Shown piece by piece: positions 46,894 to 57,538 of a stretch of 64,000 bases of DNA. The first letter of the stretch is position 1. The number at the start of each line of letters is the position of its first letter. The translations under genes were made by a program, and so were the position numbers. Location of the stretch: the NCBI RefSeq assembly GCF_014698475.1, contig NZ_JACJTB010000006.1, positions 1-64,000 of the forward strand, in the 5' to 3' direction. The stretch comes from Nostoc spongiaeforme FACHB-130 (lineage in GTDB: Bacteria > Cyanobacteriota > Cyanobacteriia > Cyanobacteriales > Nostocaceae). Under the pieces are notes generated by a model, which saw only the letters and a list, made by a program, of their open reading frames with translations, was not told where the DNA came from and ran no database searches.

Positions 46894-46926
46894 AAAAAAT
46901 CCCCCACCTCGCGGCGGGGGATTTTT
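46894..46926 (-). terminator. terminator of the psaA-psaB operon
   Basis: AAATCCCCC / GGGGGATTT stem with a 10-nt loop and A/T runs on both sides, about 30 bp after the psaB stop. Because of the A and T runs it can also work toward the KAP gene. Confidence 0.85.
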
Positions 46927-46955
46927 ATTACTTACCTACAAAACTAGTAGCCAGA

Positions 46956-49181
46956 TCAACCGAACTTACCAGCAGTGGAGGCGATGAGGAAGGCTGCGTA
47001 AGTGAGGACATAGCCAACGGTGAAGTGAGCTAGACCAACCAAACGAGCTTGAACGATGGAGAGAGCAACGGGCTTGTCTTTCCAGCGAACTAGGTTAGCT
47101 AGAGGAGTACGCTCGTGCGCCCAAACCAAGGTTTCGATCAACTCTTGCCAGTAACCTCTCCAAGAGATGAGGAACATGAAGCCAGTAGCCCAAACTAGGT
47201 GTCCGAAGAGGAACATCCAAGCCCAAACAGACAGGTTGTTCATACCGTAGGGGTTGTAACCGTTGATCAACTGTGCAGAGTTAGCCCACAGGTAATCACG
47301 GAACCAGCCCATTAGGTAGGTAGAGTTTTCGTTAAACTGAGCAACGTTACCTTGCCAGATACCCAGGTGTTTCCAGTGCCAGTAGAAGGTTAACCAACCT
47401 ACTGTGTTCAATGCCCAGAACAGAGCTAGATAGAAGGAGTCCCAAGCGGAGATGTCGCAAGTACCGCCACGACCAGGGCCATCGCAAGGGAATGCGTAAC
47501 CGAAGTCTTTTTTGTCTGGCATTAATTTAGAACCACGAGCATCCAAAGCACCTTTGACTAGGATGAGGGTGGTGGTGTGTAGACCTAGTGCGATCGCATG
47601 GTGTACCAAGAAGTCGCCAGGGCCAATTGTTAAGAAGAGGGAGTTGGTGCCAGCGTTAATGGCATCTAACCAACCAGGCAACCATACGTTTGCATAGTTG
47701 GGGTAAGCTGTGTAAGCAACGCTGTCAGGGTTGGACAACAGAACATCCAATCCGTACAGTACTTTACCGTTAGCAGCTTGGACGAACTGAGCAAATACTG
47801 GCTCAATTAAGATTTGCTTTTCAGGAGTGCCGAAGGCAACTACTACGTCGTTGTGAACGTACAAACCAAGGGTATGGAAGCCTAAGAAGAGAGATACCCA
47901 GCTTAAGTGAGAGATAATCGCTTCTTTGTGCTTCAGTACGCGATCTAATACGTTGTCTTTGTTTTGTTCTGGGTCGTAGTCACGTACCCAGAAAATTGCA
48001 CCGTGGGCAAACGCACCAACCATCAAGAAAATCGCAATGTATTGGTGGTGGGTGTACAAAGCTGCCTGGGTGGTGTAATCCTTAGCGATAAACGCATAGG
48101 CAGGCATGGAGTACATGTGCTGCGCCACCAAAGAGGTAACAACACCCAAACAAGCCAAGTGCCAACCTAATTGGAAGTGCAGAGAGTTGTTGTAGGTGTC
48201 ATAAATGCCTTGGTGGGGCATGTTGAAGGGGCCTTCAACTTTTTGGCCAAAGAAAGTTTTGGCATTCATCATCTCTTTGATGCTGTGACCAATACCAAAG
48301 TTGGTACGGTACATGTGACCAGCGACGATGAATAATACTGCGATCGCTAAGTGGTGGTGAGCAATGTCAGTCAACCACAGAGCTTCTGTTTGAGGATGGA
48401 AACCACCCAAGAAGGTCAGAATTGCTGTACCAGCACCAGTGGATGTACCAAAGAGGTGGCCTGCAGTATCTGGGTTTTGGGCGTAAACGCTCCAGTTCCC
48501 TGTAAAGAAAGGCTGTAAGCCTGCTGGGTGGGGAGCAGTGGTTAAGAAGTTATCCCAACCTACGTGCTGTCCACGAGCTTCGGGGATAGCAACGTGAATC
48601 AAGTGACCAGCCCAAGCCAAAGAGCTAACACCGAACAAACCAGCGAGGTGATGGTTGAGGCGAGATTCAGCATTCTTGAACCAAGCGAGGCTGGGGCGGA
48701 ACTTGGGTTGCAAGTGCAACCAACCAGCGAACAATAACAGGGCTGCAAATAGGAGTAGACCTAATGAGCCAATGTACAGTTCTTGGTTTGTCCGCATACC
48801 GATGGTGTACCACCAGTGGTAAACACCAGAGTATGCAATGTTTACAGGATTACTAGCACCAGCTTGGGTAAAAGCTTCAATAGCGGGTTTACCAAAGTGG
48901 GGATCCCAAATCGCATGAGCGATGGGGCGGACGTGTAGAGGATCTTTGATCCACTCTTCAAAGTTACCTTGCCAGGCTACATGGAACAGGAGGCTGGAAG
49001 CCCACAAGAAAATGATTGCCAGATGTCCGAAGTGAGTAGCGAAAATCTTTTGGTAAAGATTTTCTTCGGTCATACCATCGTGGCTCTCAAAATCGTTACC
49101 CATTGCGATCGCATACCAAATGCGCCGCGTGGTTGGGTCCTGTGCGAGATCCTGGCTAAATTTTGGAAATTTTGTTGCCAT
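46956..49181 (-). CDS. psaB: photosystem I P700 apoprotein A2 (PsaB)
   Basis: A 741-residue reaction-centre protein with 11 transmembrane helices that holds chlorophyll, phylloquinone and half of the Fx cluster. The cluster loop [18 protein letters not shown] has both Cys. Many His ligands are visible (e.g. [13 protein letters not shown]). It starts [19 protein letters not shown] with ATG 49181, and lies 118 bp after psaA. It is co-transcribed in cyanobacteria. Confidence 0.99.
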   Translation of the reverse strand: MATKFPKFSQDLAQDPTTRRIWYAIAMGNDFESHDGMTEENLYQKIFATHFGHLAIIFLWASSLLFHVAWQGNFEEWIKDPLHVRPIAHAIWDPHFGKPAIEAFTQAGASNPVNIAYSGVYHWWYTIGMRTNQELYIGSLGLLLFAALLLFAGWLHLQPKFRPSLAWFKNAESRLNHHLAGLFGVSSLAWAGHLIHVAIPEARGQHVGWDNFLTTAPHPAGLQPFFTGNWSVYAQNPDTAGHLFGTSTGAGTAILTFLGGFHPQTEALWLTDIAHHHLAIAVLFIVAGHMYRTNFGIGHSIKEMMNAKTFFGQKVEGPFNMPHQGIYDTYNNSLHFQLGWHLACLGVVTSLVAQHMYSMPAYAFIAKDYTTQAALYTHHQYIAIFLMVGAFAHGAIFWVRDYDPEQNKDNVLDRVLKHKEAIISHLSWVSLFLGFHTLGLYVHNDVVVAFGTPEKQILIEPVFAQFVQAANGKVLYGLDVLLSNPDSVAYTAYPNYANVWLPGWLDAINAGTNSLFLTIGPGDFLVHHAIALGLHTTTLILVKGALDARGSKLMPDKKDFGYAFPCDGPGRGGTCDISAWDSFYLALFWALNTVGWLTFYWHWKHLGIWQGNVAQFNENSTYLMGWFRDYLWANSAQLINGYNPYGMNNLSVWAWMFLFGHLVWATGFMFLISWRGYWQELIETLVWAHERTPLANLVRWKDKPVALSIVQARLVGLAHFTVGYVLTYAAFLIASTAGKFG

Positions 49182-49299
49182 AGCTTTGATATTTCCTCTG
49201 ACCCTTAGCCATCAGGTTTCAGCTTCTAGAGGTCTGAGTTTTGAGTTCTAAGTTTTGATTACTCAGCACTCACAACTCAGCACTCCGTATAACTGATTG
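49182..49299. repeat. psaA-psaB spacer with short repeats
   Basis: The 118-bp spacer contains GAGTTTTGAGTTCTAAGTTT and CACTCACAACTCAGCACTC tracts, partly complementary. AGAGGAAA near 49193-49200 (reverse strand) is the psaB ribosome-binding site. Confidence 0.55.
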
Positions 49300-51558
49300 C
49301 TATCCTACTGAAAGAATGTGTGCGTGGAAGAATGCCCAGGTTGTTGCAATTCCTCCTAGGAGGTAGTGTGCTACACCAACAGCACGGCCTTGAGTGATGC
49401 TCAAAGCGCGGGGTTGGATTGCAGGTGCTACCTTCAGTTTATTATGCGCCCAAACAATGGACTCAATTAGTTCTTGCCAGTAGCCACGACCACTGAACAG
49501 GAACATTAAGCTGAATGCCCAAACAAAGTGAGCGCCTAGGAACATTAATCCGTAAGCAGACAAAGCACTGCCGTAGGAGTTGATTACTTGAGAAGCTTGC
49601 GCCCACAAGAAATCACGCAACCAGCCGTTGATTGTGATGGCACTTTGGGCAAAGTTACCACCAGTAATATGAGACACATTACCAGCTGCGTCTACAGTTC
49701 CCCAAACATCAGATTGCATTTTCCAACTGAAGTGGAAAATCACAATTGACAAAGAGTTATACATCCAGAACAATCCGAGGAACACATGATCCCAACCGGA
49801 AACTTGGCAGGTACCGCCACGGCCAGGGCCGTCGCAAGGGAAGCGGAAACCTAAGTTGGCTTTATCGGGGATCAAGCGAGAGCTGCGAGCGAATAGTACG
49901 CCCTTCAGCAGAATCAGCACTGTTACGTGAATGGTGAAAGCATGGATATGGTGAACCATAAAGTCAGCAGTACCCAAAGCGATGGGCATCATTGCGACTT
50001 TGCCACCAATAGCCAAGATACCGCCGCCAAAGGCATAGCTAACAGGCTCTAAGGCGTTGGGAGCAGTGCCACCAGGAGCCAAGGTGTGCAGATTCTGCAC
50101 CCACTGAGCAAATACTGGTTGCAACTGAATTGCTGTGTCGGAGAACATGTCTTGGGGACGGCCCAAGGCACGCATTGTGTCGTTGTGGATGTAAAGACCA
50201 AAGCTGTGGAAGCCCAGGAAAATACAAACCCAGTTGAGGTGGGAAATAATTGCATCCCGGTGACGAATCACCCGATCCAGAACGTTGTTTTGATTCACAA
50301 CAGGATCATAATCCCGCACCATGAAGATGGCAGCGTGAGCCGCACCACCGACGATTAGGAAACCGCCGATCCAAATGTGGTGAGTGAAGATACACAACTG
50401 AGTTGCGTAGTCAGTTGCCAAGTAGGGATAGGGAGGCATCGCGTACATGTGATGCGCGATGATGATGGTCAGCGAACCCAAGAAGGCAAGGTTGGTTGCC
50501 AATTGAGCGTGCCAAGAGGTGGTCATGTTTTCATAAAGACCCTTGTGACCTTCCCCGGTGAAGGGGCCTTTGTGGTTTTCCAGGATCTCTTTGATGCTGT
50601 GACCAATTCCCCAGTTAGTACGGTATTGGTGACCAGCGATGATGAAGAGTACAGCGATCGCTAGGTGGTGGTGAGCAATATCAGTCATCCACAAACCACC
50701 GGTTACAGGGTTTAAACCACCCTTGAAGGTTAAGAAGTCAGCATACTGACCCCAGTTCAAGGTGAAGAAAGGTGTTAAACCAGCAGCAAAGCCGGGGAAT
50801 ACATCAATCAACAGGCTCTTGTTCAGAATGAACTCATGGGGCAAGGGGACATCTTTAACAGCTACCCCTGCATCCAATAGCTTGTTGATTGGAGCCGATA
50901 CGTGAATGATGTGACCAGCCCATCCCAAAGAACCGCAGCCTAACAGCACTTGCAAGTGGTGGTTTAGCATCGACTCCACATTCTGGAACCATTCCAGTTT
51001 GGGAGCGCGTTTGTGGTAGTGGAACCAGCCAGCAAATAAGAACAAGCCTGCTAATACCAAGCCGCCAATAGCTGTGCAGTAAAGCTGGAAGGAGTTGGTG
51101 ATACCCCAGCCACGCCATACTTGGAACAAGCCAGAGGTGATTTGAATACCGTGGAATCCACCACCGACATCACCATTTAAAATGTCTTGTCCAACAATAG
51201 GCCAAACGACTTGAGCACTGGGTCTCACGTTCAACGGATCACTTAACCAGGCTTCGTAGTTAGAGAACTTCGCGCCGTGGAATATCATCCCGCTTAACCA
51301 GATGGTCACAACGGCCAGGTGTCCGAAGTGAGCCGCAAATATTTTGCGGGAGATGTCTTCTAAATCGCTTGTATGTGTATCAAAATCGTGGGCGAGAGCG
51401 TGGAGGTTCCAAATCCAAGTGGTGGTTTTGGGGCCTCTAGCTAGAGTTCTGTCGAAGTGTCCTGGCAATGCCCATCTTTCAAATGAGGTTGGTACCGGGT
51501 CGTTATCGACTACTACTCTTGCTTTCTTTTCCTCTCGCTCCGGAGGACTAATCGTCAT
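49300..51558 (-). CDS. psaA: photosystem I P700 apoprotein A1 (PsaA)
   Basis: A 752-residue partner of PsaB in the P700 heterodimer. The Fx loop [18 protein letters not shown] is intact. Helix His ligands include [13 protein letters not shown]. The frame opens 15 codons earlier, but ATG 51558 has AGGAGG about 7 bp ahead and the family start [18 protein letters not shown], so I use it. It is the first gene of the operon. Confidence 0.99.
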   Translation of the reverse strand: MTISPPEREEKKARVVVDNDPVPTSFERWALPGHFDRTLARGPKTTTWIWNLHALAHDFDTHTSDLEDISRKIFAAHFGHLAVVTIWLSGMIFHGAKFSNYEAWLSDPLNVRPSAQVVWPIVGQDILNGDVGGGFHGIQITSGLFQVWRGWGITNSFQLYCTAIGGLVLAGLFLFAGWFHYHKRAPKLEWFQNVESMLNHHLQVLLGCGSLGWAGHIIHVSAPINKLLDAGVAVKDVPLPHEFILNKSLLIDVFPGFAAGLTPFFTLNWGQYADFLTFKGGLNPVTGGLWMTDIAHHHLAIAVLFIIAGHQYRTNWGIGHSIKEILENHKGPFTGEGHKGLYENMTTSWHAQLATNLAFLGSLTIIIAHHMYAMPPYPYLATDYATQLCIFTHHIWIGGFLIVGGAAHAAIFMVRDYDPVVNQNNVLDRVIRHRDAIISHLNWVCIFLGFHSFGLYIHNDTMRALGRPQDMFSDTAIQLQPVFAQWVQNLHTLAPGGTAPNALEPVSYAFGGGILAIGGKVAMMPIALGTADFMVHHIHAFTIHVTVLILLKGVLFARSSRLIPDKANLGFRFPCDGPGRGGTCQVSGWDHVFLGLFWMYNSLSIVIFHFSWKMQSDVWGTVDAAGNVSHITGGNFAQSAITINGWLRDFLWAQASQVINSYGSALSAYGLMFLGAHFVWAFSLMFLFSGRGYWQELIESIVWAHNKLKVAPAIQPRALSITQGRAVGVAHYLLGGIATTWAFFHAHILSVG

Positions 51559-52075
51559 TCGACCTCCTCTCGTGATAAGGAATGAGGAATCATGAAACCA
51601 CAAAGTGATCCTTAGTCGCCTTCTCCAGGGTAGTGGCTGGAGCAGCGATGAAGACGCTATGTGGAAGTTTGTTTCTGTTGAATTATAAAGTCTTTACTTG
51701 TACATTGTTGGAGAGATTTTAACAATAATTCAAAATCCCCAAATTAATTGTCGGATCTACCTTTTAACTGTAAACTCTTGAGCAAAAAGTCAATACTTTC
51801 TTCATTTAATTTACAAAGAATAACAATTCGTTAAACTTATGATTAATGGGTATAATGTCCGCCGGCTCAGTACTCTCAAATTAGTTAGAGATATTTTTGG
51901 CACGAGAGAAAAACATATAATTAGAGAAAATAGTAAAAAAGAATACTGTTTTCCTGTCATTTTTAAAAAATACATAGTGACTGCTCAAAATTTCACCTTT
52001 TAAGCTATGGTGTGCAACGCACAGTTTAAGGCAAAATAATTTTGCAGTTTTGCAGACTATAACTGGGTGTCAGGT
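51559..52075. promoter_or_regulatory. psaA upstream region
   Basis: A 517-bp AT-rich region between psaA (-) and a lipoprotein gene (+). On the reverse strand TATAAT at 51682-51687 is a candidate psaA -10 box with about 125 bp leader; no good -35 was found. Light-response elements could not be fixed by eye. Confidence 0.4.
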
Positions 52076-53551
52076 ATGAATTTGTGGTGTATGAAGTCTT
52101 TAAAACAGATCCTCCCCAGGAGTCTGACTATTTTCAAGTGGCTTGTCATACTAGTATTGGTCTTGAATTTAAACAGTTGTGCAGAGAAAGCTGTTAGTCA
52201 AGATGTATCTGTTAGTACTAGAGAAAAATCTCAACCAACTTCGCAGCAATTTACGGAAGTTGCGCCACCAGAGGTCATTCAAGAACTGCGCTCAACGCTA
52301 GAAGTATACCGCCCCCAGGTAACTATCGTCACCCCTTCATTTGATGAAATTATTCAAGATACTAAAGTTAAAGTTCAATTTCAGGTAAAAGATTTACCTA
52401 TATTTAAAGATCCAGCATTTGAATTAGGGCCTCATCTCCAGGTAATTTTGGATAATCAGCCTGATATCCTGGTGTATGACTTAAGCCAGCCGTTGATTTT
52501 GTCTGATTTATCTCCGGGTACACATAGTTTACGTGTATTTGCTTCTCGCCCTTGGGGTGAAAGCTTTAAGAATGAAGGCGCTTATACTCAGACATTGTTT
52601 CACGTTTTTACAAAAACAGATGACAACAGTCCTGATCCTAGGGTTCCCTTACTGACTTACAGCAGTCCTCAAGGTAGTTATGGTACTGAACCAATTTTAC
52701 TGGACTTTTATTTAACAAATGCTCCATTACACTTAGGCGCTACAGATGATCCCAATGATTTGTTCAGTGATTGGCGTATCCGTTGCACTATTAATGGTGA
52801 CAGTTTTGTGTTCGATCGCTGGCAAGCAGTTTACCTCAAAGGCTTCCAACCTGGAAATAATTGGGTGAAGTTGGAATTTTTAGACAGTCAAGGTAACGTT
52901 GTTAAAAATGCCTTTAATACGACTGTGAGATTGATTAACTACCAACCTAAAGGCAAAGATACACTTTCTCGCATTGTCAGAGGCGAACTTAAAGCTGATG
53001 AAATACGCAGCATCGTAGATCAAAGTTACATTCCTCAGCCATCAATTACCGAACCCAAAACACAGCCAATTCCTACACCAGAAGTTCCAGAGGTAGTTCA
53101 ACCGCAACCAACTGAGTTACCAAAACCAGAACTGGAAGTAATACCAACACCCCAAGCGACTGAGTTACCCAAGCCAGAACTGGAAGTAATACCAACACCC
53201 CAAGCGACTGAGTTACCCAAGCCAGAACTGGAAGTAATACCAACACCCCAAGCTACTCAGCCCCCACAGCCACAAGTGATACCAACACCACAAGTTATTG
53301 AGTCACCAAAACCAGAACCGGAAGTAACACCTACGCCACAAGCTACTGAGTCGCCAGCGCCAAAACCAGAAGTCACACCCACACCTCCAACTACAGAATC
53401 AGAATCACCAGAACCAAAAGTTATCCAGTCACCTGTACCAGAAGAAAAACCAGAAGTAACACCGACACCGCAAGCAACCGAGTCTTTAAAATCTAGATTT
53501 GGTAAATATTTTCAGCGTCGTCCAATACCAACATCTCAAGAGGAGGGATAA
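52076..53551 (+). CDS. proline-rich lipoprotein with two beta domains
   Basis: About 491 residues. A hydrophobic signal (IFKWLVILVLVLNLNSC) ends in a lipobox, Cys near 35. Two beta-sandwich-like segments (about 70-175 and 180-290) follow, with VTIVTPSFDEIIQD and SSPQGSYG. A Pro/Thr/Glu-rich tail (about 330-475) holds three exact or near-exact 16-residue repeats, ELPKPELEVIPTPQAT. GTG 52067, ATG 52076 and ATG 52091 are possible starts and none has a strong ribosome-binding site. It is probably an outer-membrane or cell-wall-spanning protein; function unknown. Confidence 0.78.
   Translation: MNLWCMKSLKQILPRSLTIFKWLVILVLVLNLNSCAEKAVSQDVSVSTREKSQPTSQQFTEVAPPEVIQELRSTLEVYRPQVTIVTPSFDEIIQDTKVKVQFQVKDLPIFKDPAFELGPHLQVILDNQPDILVYDLSQPLILSDLSPGTHSLRVFASRPWGESFKNEGAYTQTLFHVFTKTDDNSPDPRVPLLTYSSPQGSYGTEPILLDFYLTNAPLHLGATDDPNDLFSDWRIRCTINGDSFVFDRWQAVYLKGFQPGNNWVKLEFLDSQGNVVKNAFNTTVRLINYQPKGKDTLSRIVRGELKADEIRSIVDQSYIPQPSITEPKTQPIPTPEVPEVVQPQPTELPKPELEVIPTPQATELPKPELEVIPTPQATELPKPELEVIPTPQATQPPQPQVIPTPQVIESPKPEPEVTPTPQATESPAPKPEVTPTPPTTESESPEPKVIQSPVPEEKPEVTPTPQATESLKSRFGKYFQRRPIPTSQEEG
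53111..53254 (+). repeat. three 48-bp tandem repeats
   Basis: Units at 53111, 53159 and 53207, almost identical, in frame inside the proline-rich lipoprotein gene. More degenerate units follow to about 53390. Copy number is likely to vary between strains. Confidence 0.9.
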
Positions 53552-53575
53552 GAGATGAAAGTTACGCGGAGTTTT

Positions 53576-54478
53576 TTAAAAGATACTCAGTTCTAATTTT
53601 TGGGCTAAAGCTGCGATAAAAGCGATCGCACCTACGGAATTTCCGACTATATTTAATGCGGGACTGTAGCAAGCGATCGCGCCTACGTTTGGTACTATAG
53701 CTAACATGCCACCGCTAATGCCTGATTTCATCGGTAAACCAATTTTGAGAGCGAACTTAGCCGAGTCTTGGTAAAGTCCACACATCAACATCACGGCGTT
53801 AACTATCCGGTGATGCTGTAAATTATCGCCGCCAGCTAAGGCTTTTCCTAATAAGGCTAAATCTTCTACTCTGCCTGAAAGACAGCATATTTGCTCATAA
53901 GTATCAAGAGCTATTTCAGGATTTTTCAGGCGATTTTTTTCAGCGAGATAGTTGGTGAGTGCTTGGTTAATTGGGGAACGTGAAGCGCGTACCGAAGCCA
54001 GCATAACTTCATCTAAATATAGTCGGGAACCGGCTAACTGATTTAACCATTGACAAAGATGTGAAGTGCGATCGCTTGCCGTCTTTCCTGGTAACTTATC
54101 AACTAGAGTAATTGCACCACTATTAATCATCGGGTTGCGGGGATGTCCACCATCTGTAATTAATTGTTCTAAAGAATTAAACGCCGCATCCGACGGTTCA
54201 ACGCCAACCCATTGAAAAACTGTATCTGTTCCCATCACTTCTAGCAGATACAAAAATGAAAATACTTTAACTACACTCATTAAAGGAAACACACAACCTG
54301 TATCTCCCGAACTGTAAGTTTTTCCTGATAAACAGCAGATGTGAACAGCAAACCAGTTAGGATGAGCAACAGATAATTGTGGAATGCGATCGCACACTTT
54401 ACCCTGTACAGTCTGAATTTTAGCTTGTTGCACCCAAGCAGCTAAATCAGTGGTAGTAAGTTTATCGAGTTTGACCAA
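53576..54478 (-). CDS. glsA: glutaminase
   Basis: A 300-residue glutaminase of the serine beta-lactamase fold, hydrolysing glutamine to glutamate and ammonia. The SxxK motif is in FPLMSVVKVF, and HPRNPMINSGAI, SRSPINQALTNYLAEK and PMKSGISGGM are conserved. The start is TTG 54478 (MVKLDKL); no ATG lies in frame before the core. It is convergent with the lipoprotein gene. Confidence 0.92.
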   Translation of the reverse strand: MVKLDKLTTTDLAAWVQQAKIQTVQGKVCDRIPQLSVAHPNWFAVHICCLSGKTYSSGDTGCVFPLMSVVKVFSFLYLLEVMGTDTVFQWVGVEPSDAAFNSLEQLITDGGHPRNPMINSGAITLVDKLPGKTASDRTSHLCQWLNQLAGSRLYLDEVMLASVRASRSPINQALTNYLAEKNRLKNPEIALDTYEQICCLSGRVEDLALLGKALAGGDNLQHHRIVNAVMLMCGLYQDSAKFALKIGLPMKSGISGGMLAIVPNVGAIACYSPALNIVGNSVGAIAFIAALAQKLELSIF

Positions 54479-54654
54479 AAGTGATATAGCCTCAAGATGA
54501 TTCTCAGTTAGGTATAGCAGTAAACAGTCAACAGGCTTAAAACTTTCTTTGAGTCTAGGTTATGCAGGTATCTCACACGTCATGATTAATTTAAGTTATC
54601 TTCCCTACACCCTCATACTCCTAAACCCCTACACCCAAAATTAAAGGATATCTC

Positions 54655-56184
54655 ATGACTCCCTGCGTCAGAGCGCCAGAATTACCACAAAATTACACTT
54701 GGCTGAATACTGACAAACCTTTGTCCTTAAAACAACTTAGGGGTAGAGTTGTCATCTTAGACTTTTGGACATACTGCTGTATTAATTGCCTGCACATCCT
54801 ACCAGACTTGAAATATTTGGAAAACAAATACAAAGATAGTCTGACAGTAATTGGTGTCCACTCCGCCAAGTTTGACAATGAACAAGAAACAGAAAATATC
54901 CGCCAAGCTATTTTGCGTTATGACATTGAACACCCAGTTTTAATAGATCAAAATTTTCGTGTATGGCAAGAATATACTGTGCGTGCTTGGCCGACATTCA
55001 TGATTATCGACCCTAAAGGTTATGTAGTTGGCTATGTTTCTGGCGAAGGTAAGCGTGAGGTTTTAGATAAGTTAATTGCTAAAATTATTGCCGAGCATCA
55101 GCAAAAAGGTACAATCAACTTTCAAGAAATCAACCATATTTTAGAAAAGCAGCAACAACCAATAATTTCACCCTTAGCTTTTCCTGGAAAAGTCTTAGCC
55201 ACGCCAATAGGTTTATTCATTGCTGACTCTGGACATCACCGCTTAGTTTTGAGTAACTTTGATGGCGAAGTTCTCCACATTATTGGTACAGGACAACCTG
55301 GTTTAATTGACGGTAGTTTTAGCGAAGCACAATTTTCTGCACCACAGGGAATGGTATTTGATAACGAAAATCAAATTCTGTTTGTCGCTGATACCGAAAA
55401 TCATGCTTTGCGGCGAGTTGATTTGCAACGCCAAATAGTCGAAACAATTGCAGGAACAGGAGAACAAAGCCGTAATATTTATCCTCATGGTGGTGCTGGT
55501 TTAGAAACTGCACTCAATTCTCCTTGGGATTTAGTCAAAGTTGGGAATACCTTATTTATTGCAATGGCGGGTTCACATCAAATTTGGCAAATGAACTTAG
55601 CCACTAACATTATCAAAACCTATGCTGGTACAGGTGGAGAAGGTTGTGTTGATGGTTCACTAACAGAATCGGCTTTTGCTCAACCTAGTGGTATGACTAC
55701 AGATGGACAACAACTATATATTGCTGATAGTGAAATTAGTACAATTCGGAGTGTAAAAGTTGTTGAATCATACCAAGTTACAACTATTTGCGGTAGTCAA
55801 CAGTTATTCGGTTTTGGTGATGTGGATGGACAAAGTACAGATGTGCGATTACAACATTGTATGGCGGTGGAATATGCGGGAAATTTTTTGTGGGTAGCAG
55901 ATACATACAACCACAAAATTAAATTAGTTAGTCCCAGCACAGGTAATTGTCAAACAATTTTAGGTGAGGGTTTAGCTGGTTTACAAGATGGACAAGGTAA
56001 AAACAGCCGCTTTTTTGAACCTTCTGGATTGAGTGTTATGGGTTCACATCTATATATTAGTGATACCAACAATCACGTTATTCGCTGTGTTGATTTAAAT
56101 AACTTTGCAGTGACGACAATGCAGTTTTCTGGTTTATGTGCGCCAGATATATGTATTCCTCAGAATCAAGACAATCTGCTATGA
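54655..56184 (+). CDS. thioredoxin-like NHL-repeat protein (NHLRC2-like)
   Basis: A 509-residue protein. The TlpA-type thioredoxin domain (about 15-140) has FWTYCCINCLHILPDL, with a CCINC active site. A six-bladed NHL beta-propeller follows (about 175-480), with repeated motifs such as LFVADTENHALRRVD, LYIADSEISTIRSV and LYISDTNNHVIRCVD. There is no signal peptide, so it is probably cytoplasmic. Its stop overlaps the next gene's ATG by 4 bp (ATGA), so the two are coupled. Confidence 0.88.
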   Translation: MTPCVRAPELPQNYTWLNTDKPLSLKQLRGRVVILDFWTYCCINCLHILPDLKYLENKYKDSLTVIGVHSAKFDNEQETENIRQAILRYDIEHPVLIDQNFRVWQEYTVRAWPTFMIIDPKGYVVGYVSGEGKREVLDKLIAKIIAEHQQKGTINFQEINHILEKQQQPIISPLAFPGKVLATPIGLFIADSGHHRLVLSNFDGEVLHIIGTGQPGLIDGSFSEAQFSAPQGMVFDNENQILFVADTENHALRRVDLQRQIVETIAGTGEQSRNIYPHGGAGLETALNSPWDLVKVGNTLFIAMAGSHQIWQMNLATNIIKTYAGTGGEGCVDGSLTESAFAQPSGMTTDGQQLYIADSEISTIRSVKVVESYQVTTICGSQQLFGFGDVDGQSTDVRLQHCMAVEYAGNFLWVADTYNHKIKLVSPSTGNCQTILGEGLAGLQDGQGKNSRFFEPSGLSVMGSHLYISDTNNHVIRCVDLNNFAVTTMQFSGLCAPDICIPQNQDNLL

Positions 56185-57242
56185 ACTTAGTAATTTTTGA
56201 TATTGATGGTACACTCACCAATACAAACCAGATTGATGAAACCTGCTTTGTAAATACTTTTACTTCAGAATTTGGGTTTGTTAATATTAATTCAAACTGG
56301 GCAGAATACAAAAATATTACAGACTCTGGCATTACTCAGCAAATTTTTCAGGAAAAATTACAACGTCCACCTTCAGAATTGGAAATCAAAAGATTCAAAC
56401 TTGCTTTTGTTGCCAAACTCGAGCAGGAGATTAGCACACAGAAATATCTATTTAGTAGTATCCCTGGTGCAGAAAAGGTATTAGCTGAATTACAAACCTC
56501 TGTTACATGGCGTGTAGCGATCGCAACTGGCGGATGGTATGATTCTGCTATATTAAAACTGCAAGCAGCCGACTTAGCAATACACAATATTCCCTTAGCT
56601 TCATCTGATGATGGCATTTCTAGAGAAGATATTATTAATGCGGCTATTCTCAAAGCTAAAAATATCTACAAAGTTGAAGATTTCACCAAAATAGTCTTTG
56701 TAGGTGATGGTATTTGGGATATTAAAGCTGCACGTAATTTAAATATTAGTTTTATTGGGATAGCCAATCACCAAGCACCTGAAAAATTATTAGATGCTGG
56801 CGCTAAAACAGTGCTACAAGATTTCGATAACTGTGATTTTACCAAACTACTCGATACAGCAGAAGTCCCAAAATCCAACATTCCCTTCCTTCTGCATATT
56901 ACACAGCGCCAGCAATGGGAACAAGCGAAAGATAATGATATTTATATAGCAGAATCTCTCGCTAAAGAAGGTTTTATTCACTGCTCAAAAGTAGCACAGA
57001 TTATCCCAGTCGCTAACAGATTTTTTTATAACCAAAAAGAATTAGTTATACTGTTAATTGATAGTCAAAAAGTTAAGGCAGAAATTCGCTATGAGGCGGC
57101 TGAAACCGGAGAAATATTTCCGCATATTTATGGAAGTTTAAATATAGATGCGGTAACTCAAGTGATAGATTTTGCATCAGGAGTTGATGGTTACTTCGAT
57201 TTACCCCAACAACTGCAAGATTTAATTTCAGAAATCGTATAA
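56181..57242 (+). CDS. HAD hydrolase fused to DUF952
   Basis: A 353-residue protein. The N-terminal HAD phosphatase (about 1-225) has LVIFDIDGTLTNT, VAIATGGWYDS and FVGDGIWDIKAA. The C-terminal part (about 240-350) is a DUF952 domain, with LHITQRQQWEQAK, GFIHCSKVAQI and FPHIYGSLN. ATG 56181 is chosen because of the 4-bp overlap and the standard HAD start. The fusion and coupling suggest a joint metabolic-repair or signalling role; the substrate is unknown. Confidence 0.88.
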   Translation: MNLVIFDIDGTLTNTNQIDETCFVNTFTSEFGFVNINSNWAEYKNITDSGITQQIFQEKLQRPPSELEIKRFKLAFVAKLEQEISTQKYLFSSIPGAEKVLAELQTSVTWRVAIATGGWYDSAILKLQAADLAIHNIPLASSDDGISREDIINAAILKAKNIYKVEDFTKIVFVGDGIWDIKAARNLNISFIGIANHQAPEKLLDAGAKTVLQDFDNCDFTKLLDTAEVPKSNIPFLLHITQRQQWEQAKDNDIYIAESLAKEGFIHCSKVAQIIPVANRFFYNQKELVILLIDSQKVKAEIRYEAAETGEIFPHIYGSLNIDAVTQVIDFASGVDGYFDLPQQLQDLISEIV

Positions 57243-57538
57243 TTAGCCAACAAGTATATTTAGCAATACCGATTGTTTATTTAGTTACCATTGCTAACAG
57301 ATAGCTAGAGCAGTATCTGTGTTGACAAGACGCACAATCTGAATTTCAACTATAATTTAATCTAATCATAATGATAGAGTCTTGGGTGGGAGTTAGCTGA
57401 TCCGCTTCTTTTAAGCTAATTGTACGCAAGAGTCAGTCTATGCTTAAGACAGAAAGATAAATGCAACTTTGGTAATGAACAATAGATAAAATGAACAAAG
57501 TTAGCCTTAATGTCTAATCGCCAAAACCTATATATCTC
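57243..57538 (+). promoter_or_regulatory. ndhB upstream region with palindromic motif
   Basis: It contains TATAAT at 57351-57356 and TCTAATCATAATGATA at 57361-57376, the latter also at 9001-9016. The core ATCATAATGAT is a palindrome, a possible regulator site near the putative start point. TTGACA at 57322 is too far from TATAAT for a normal promoter. Confidence 0.4.
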
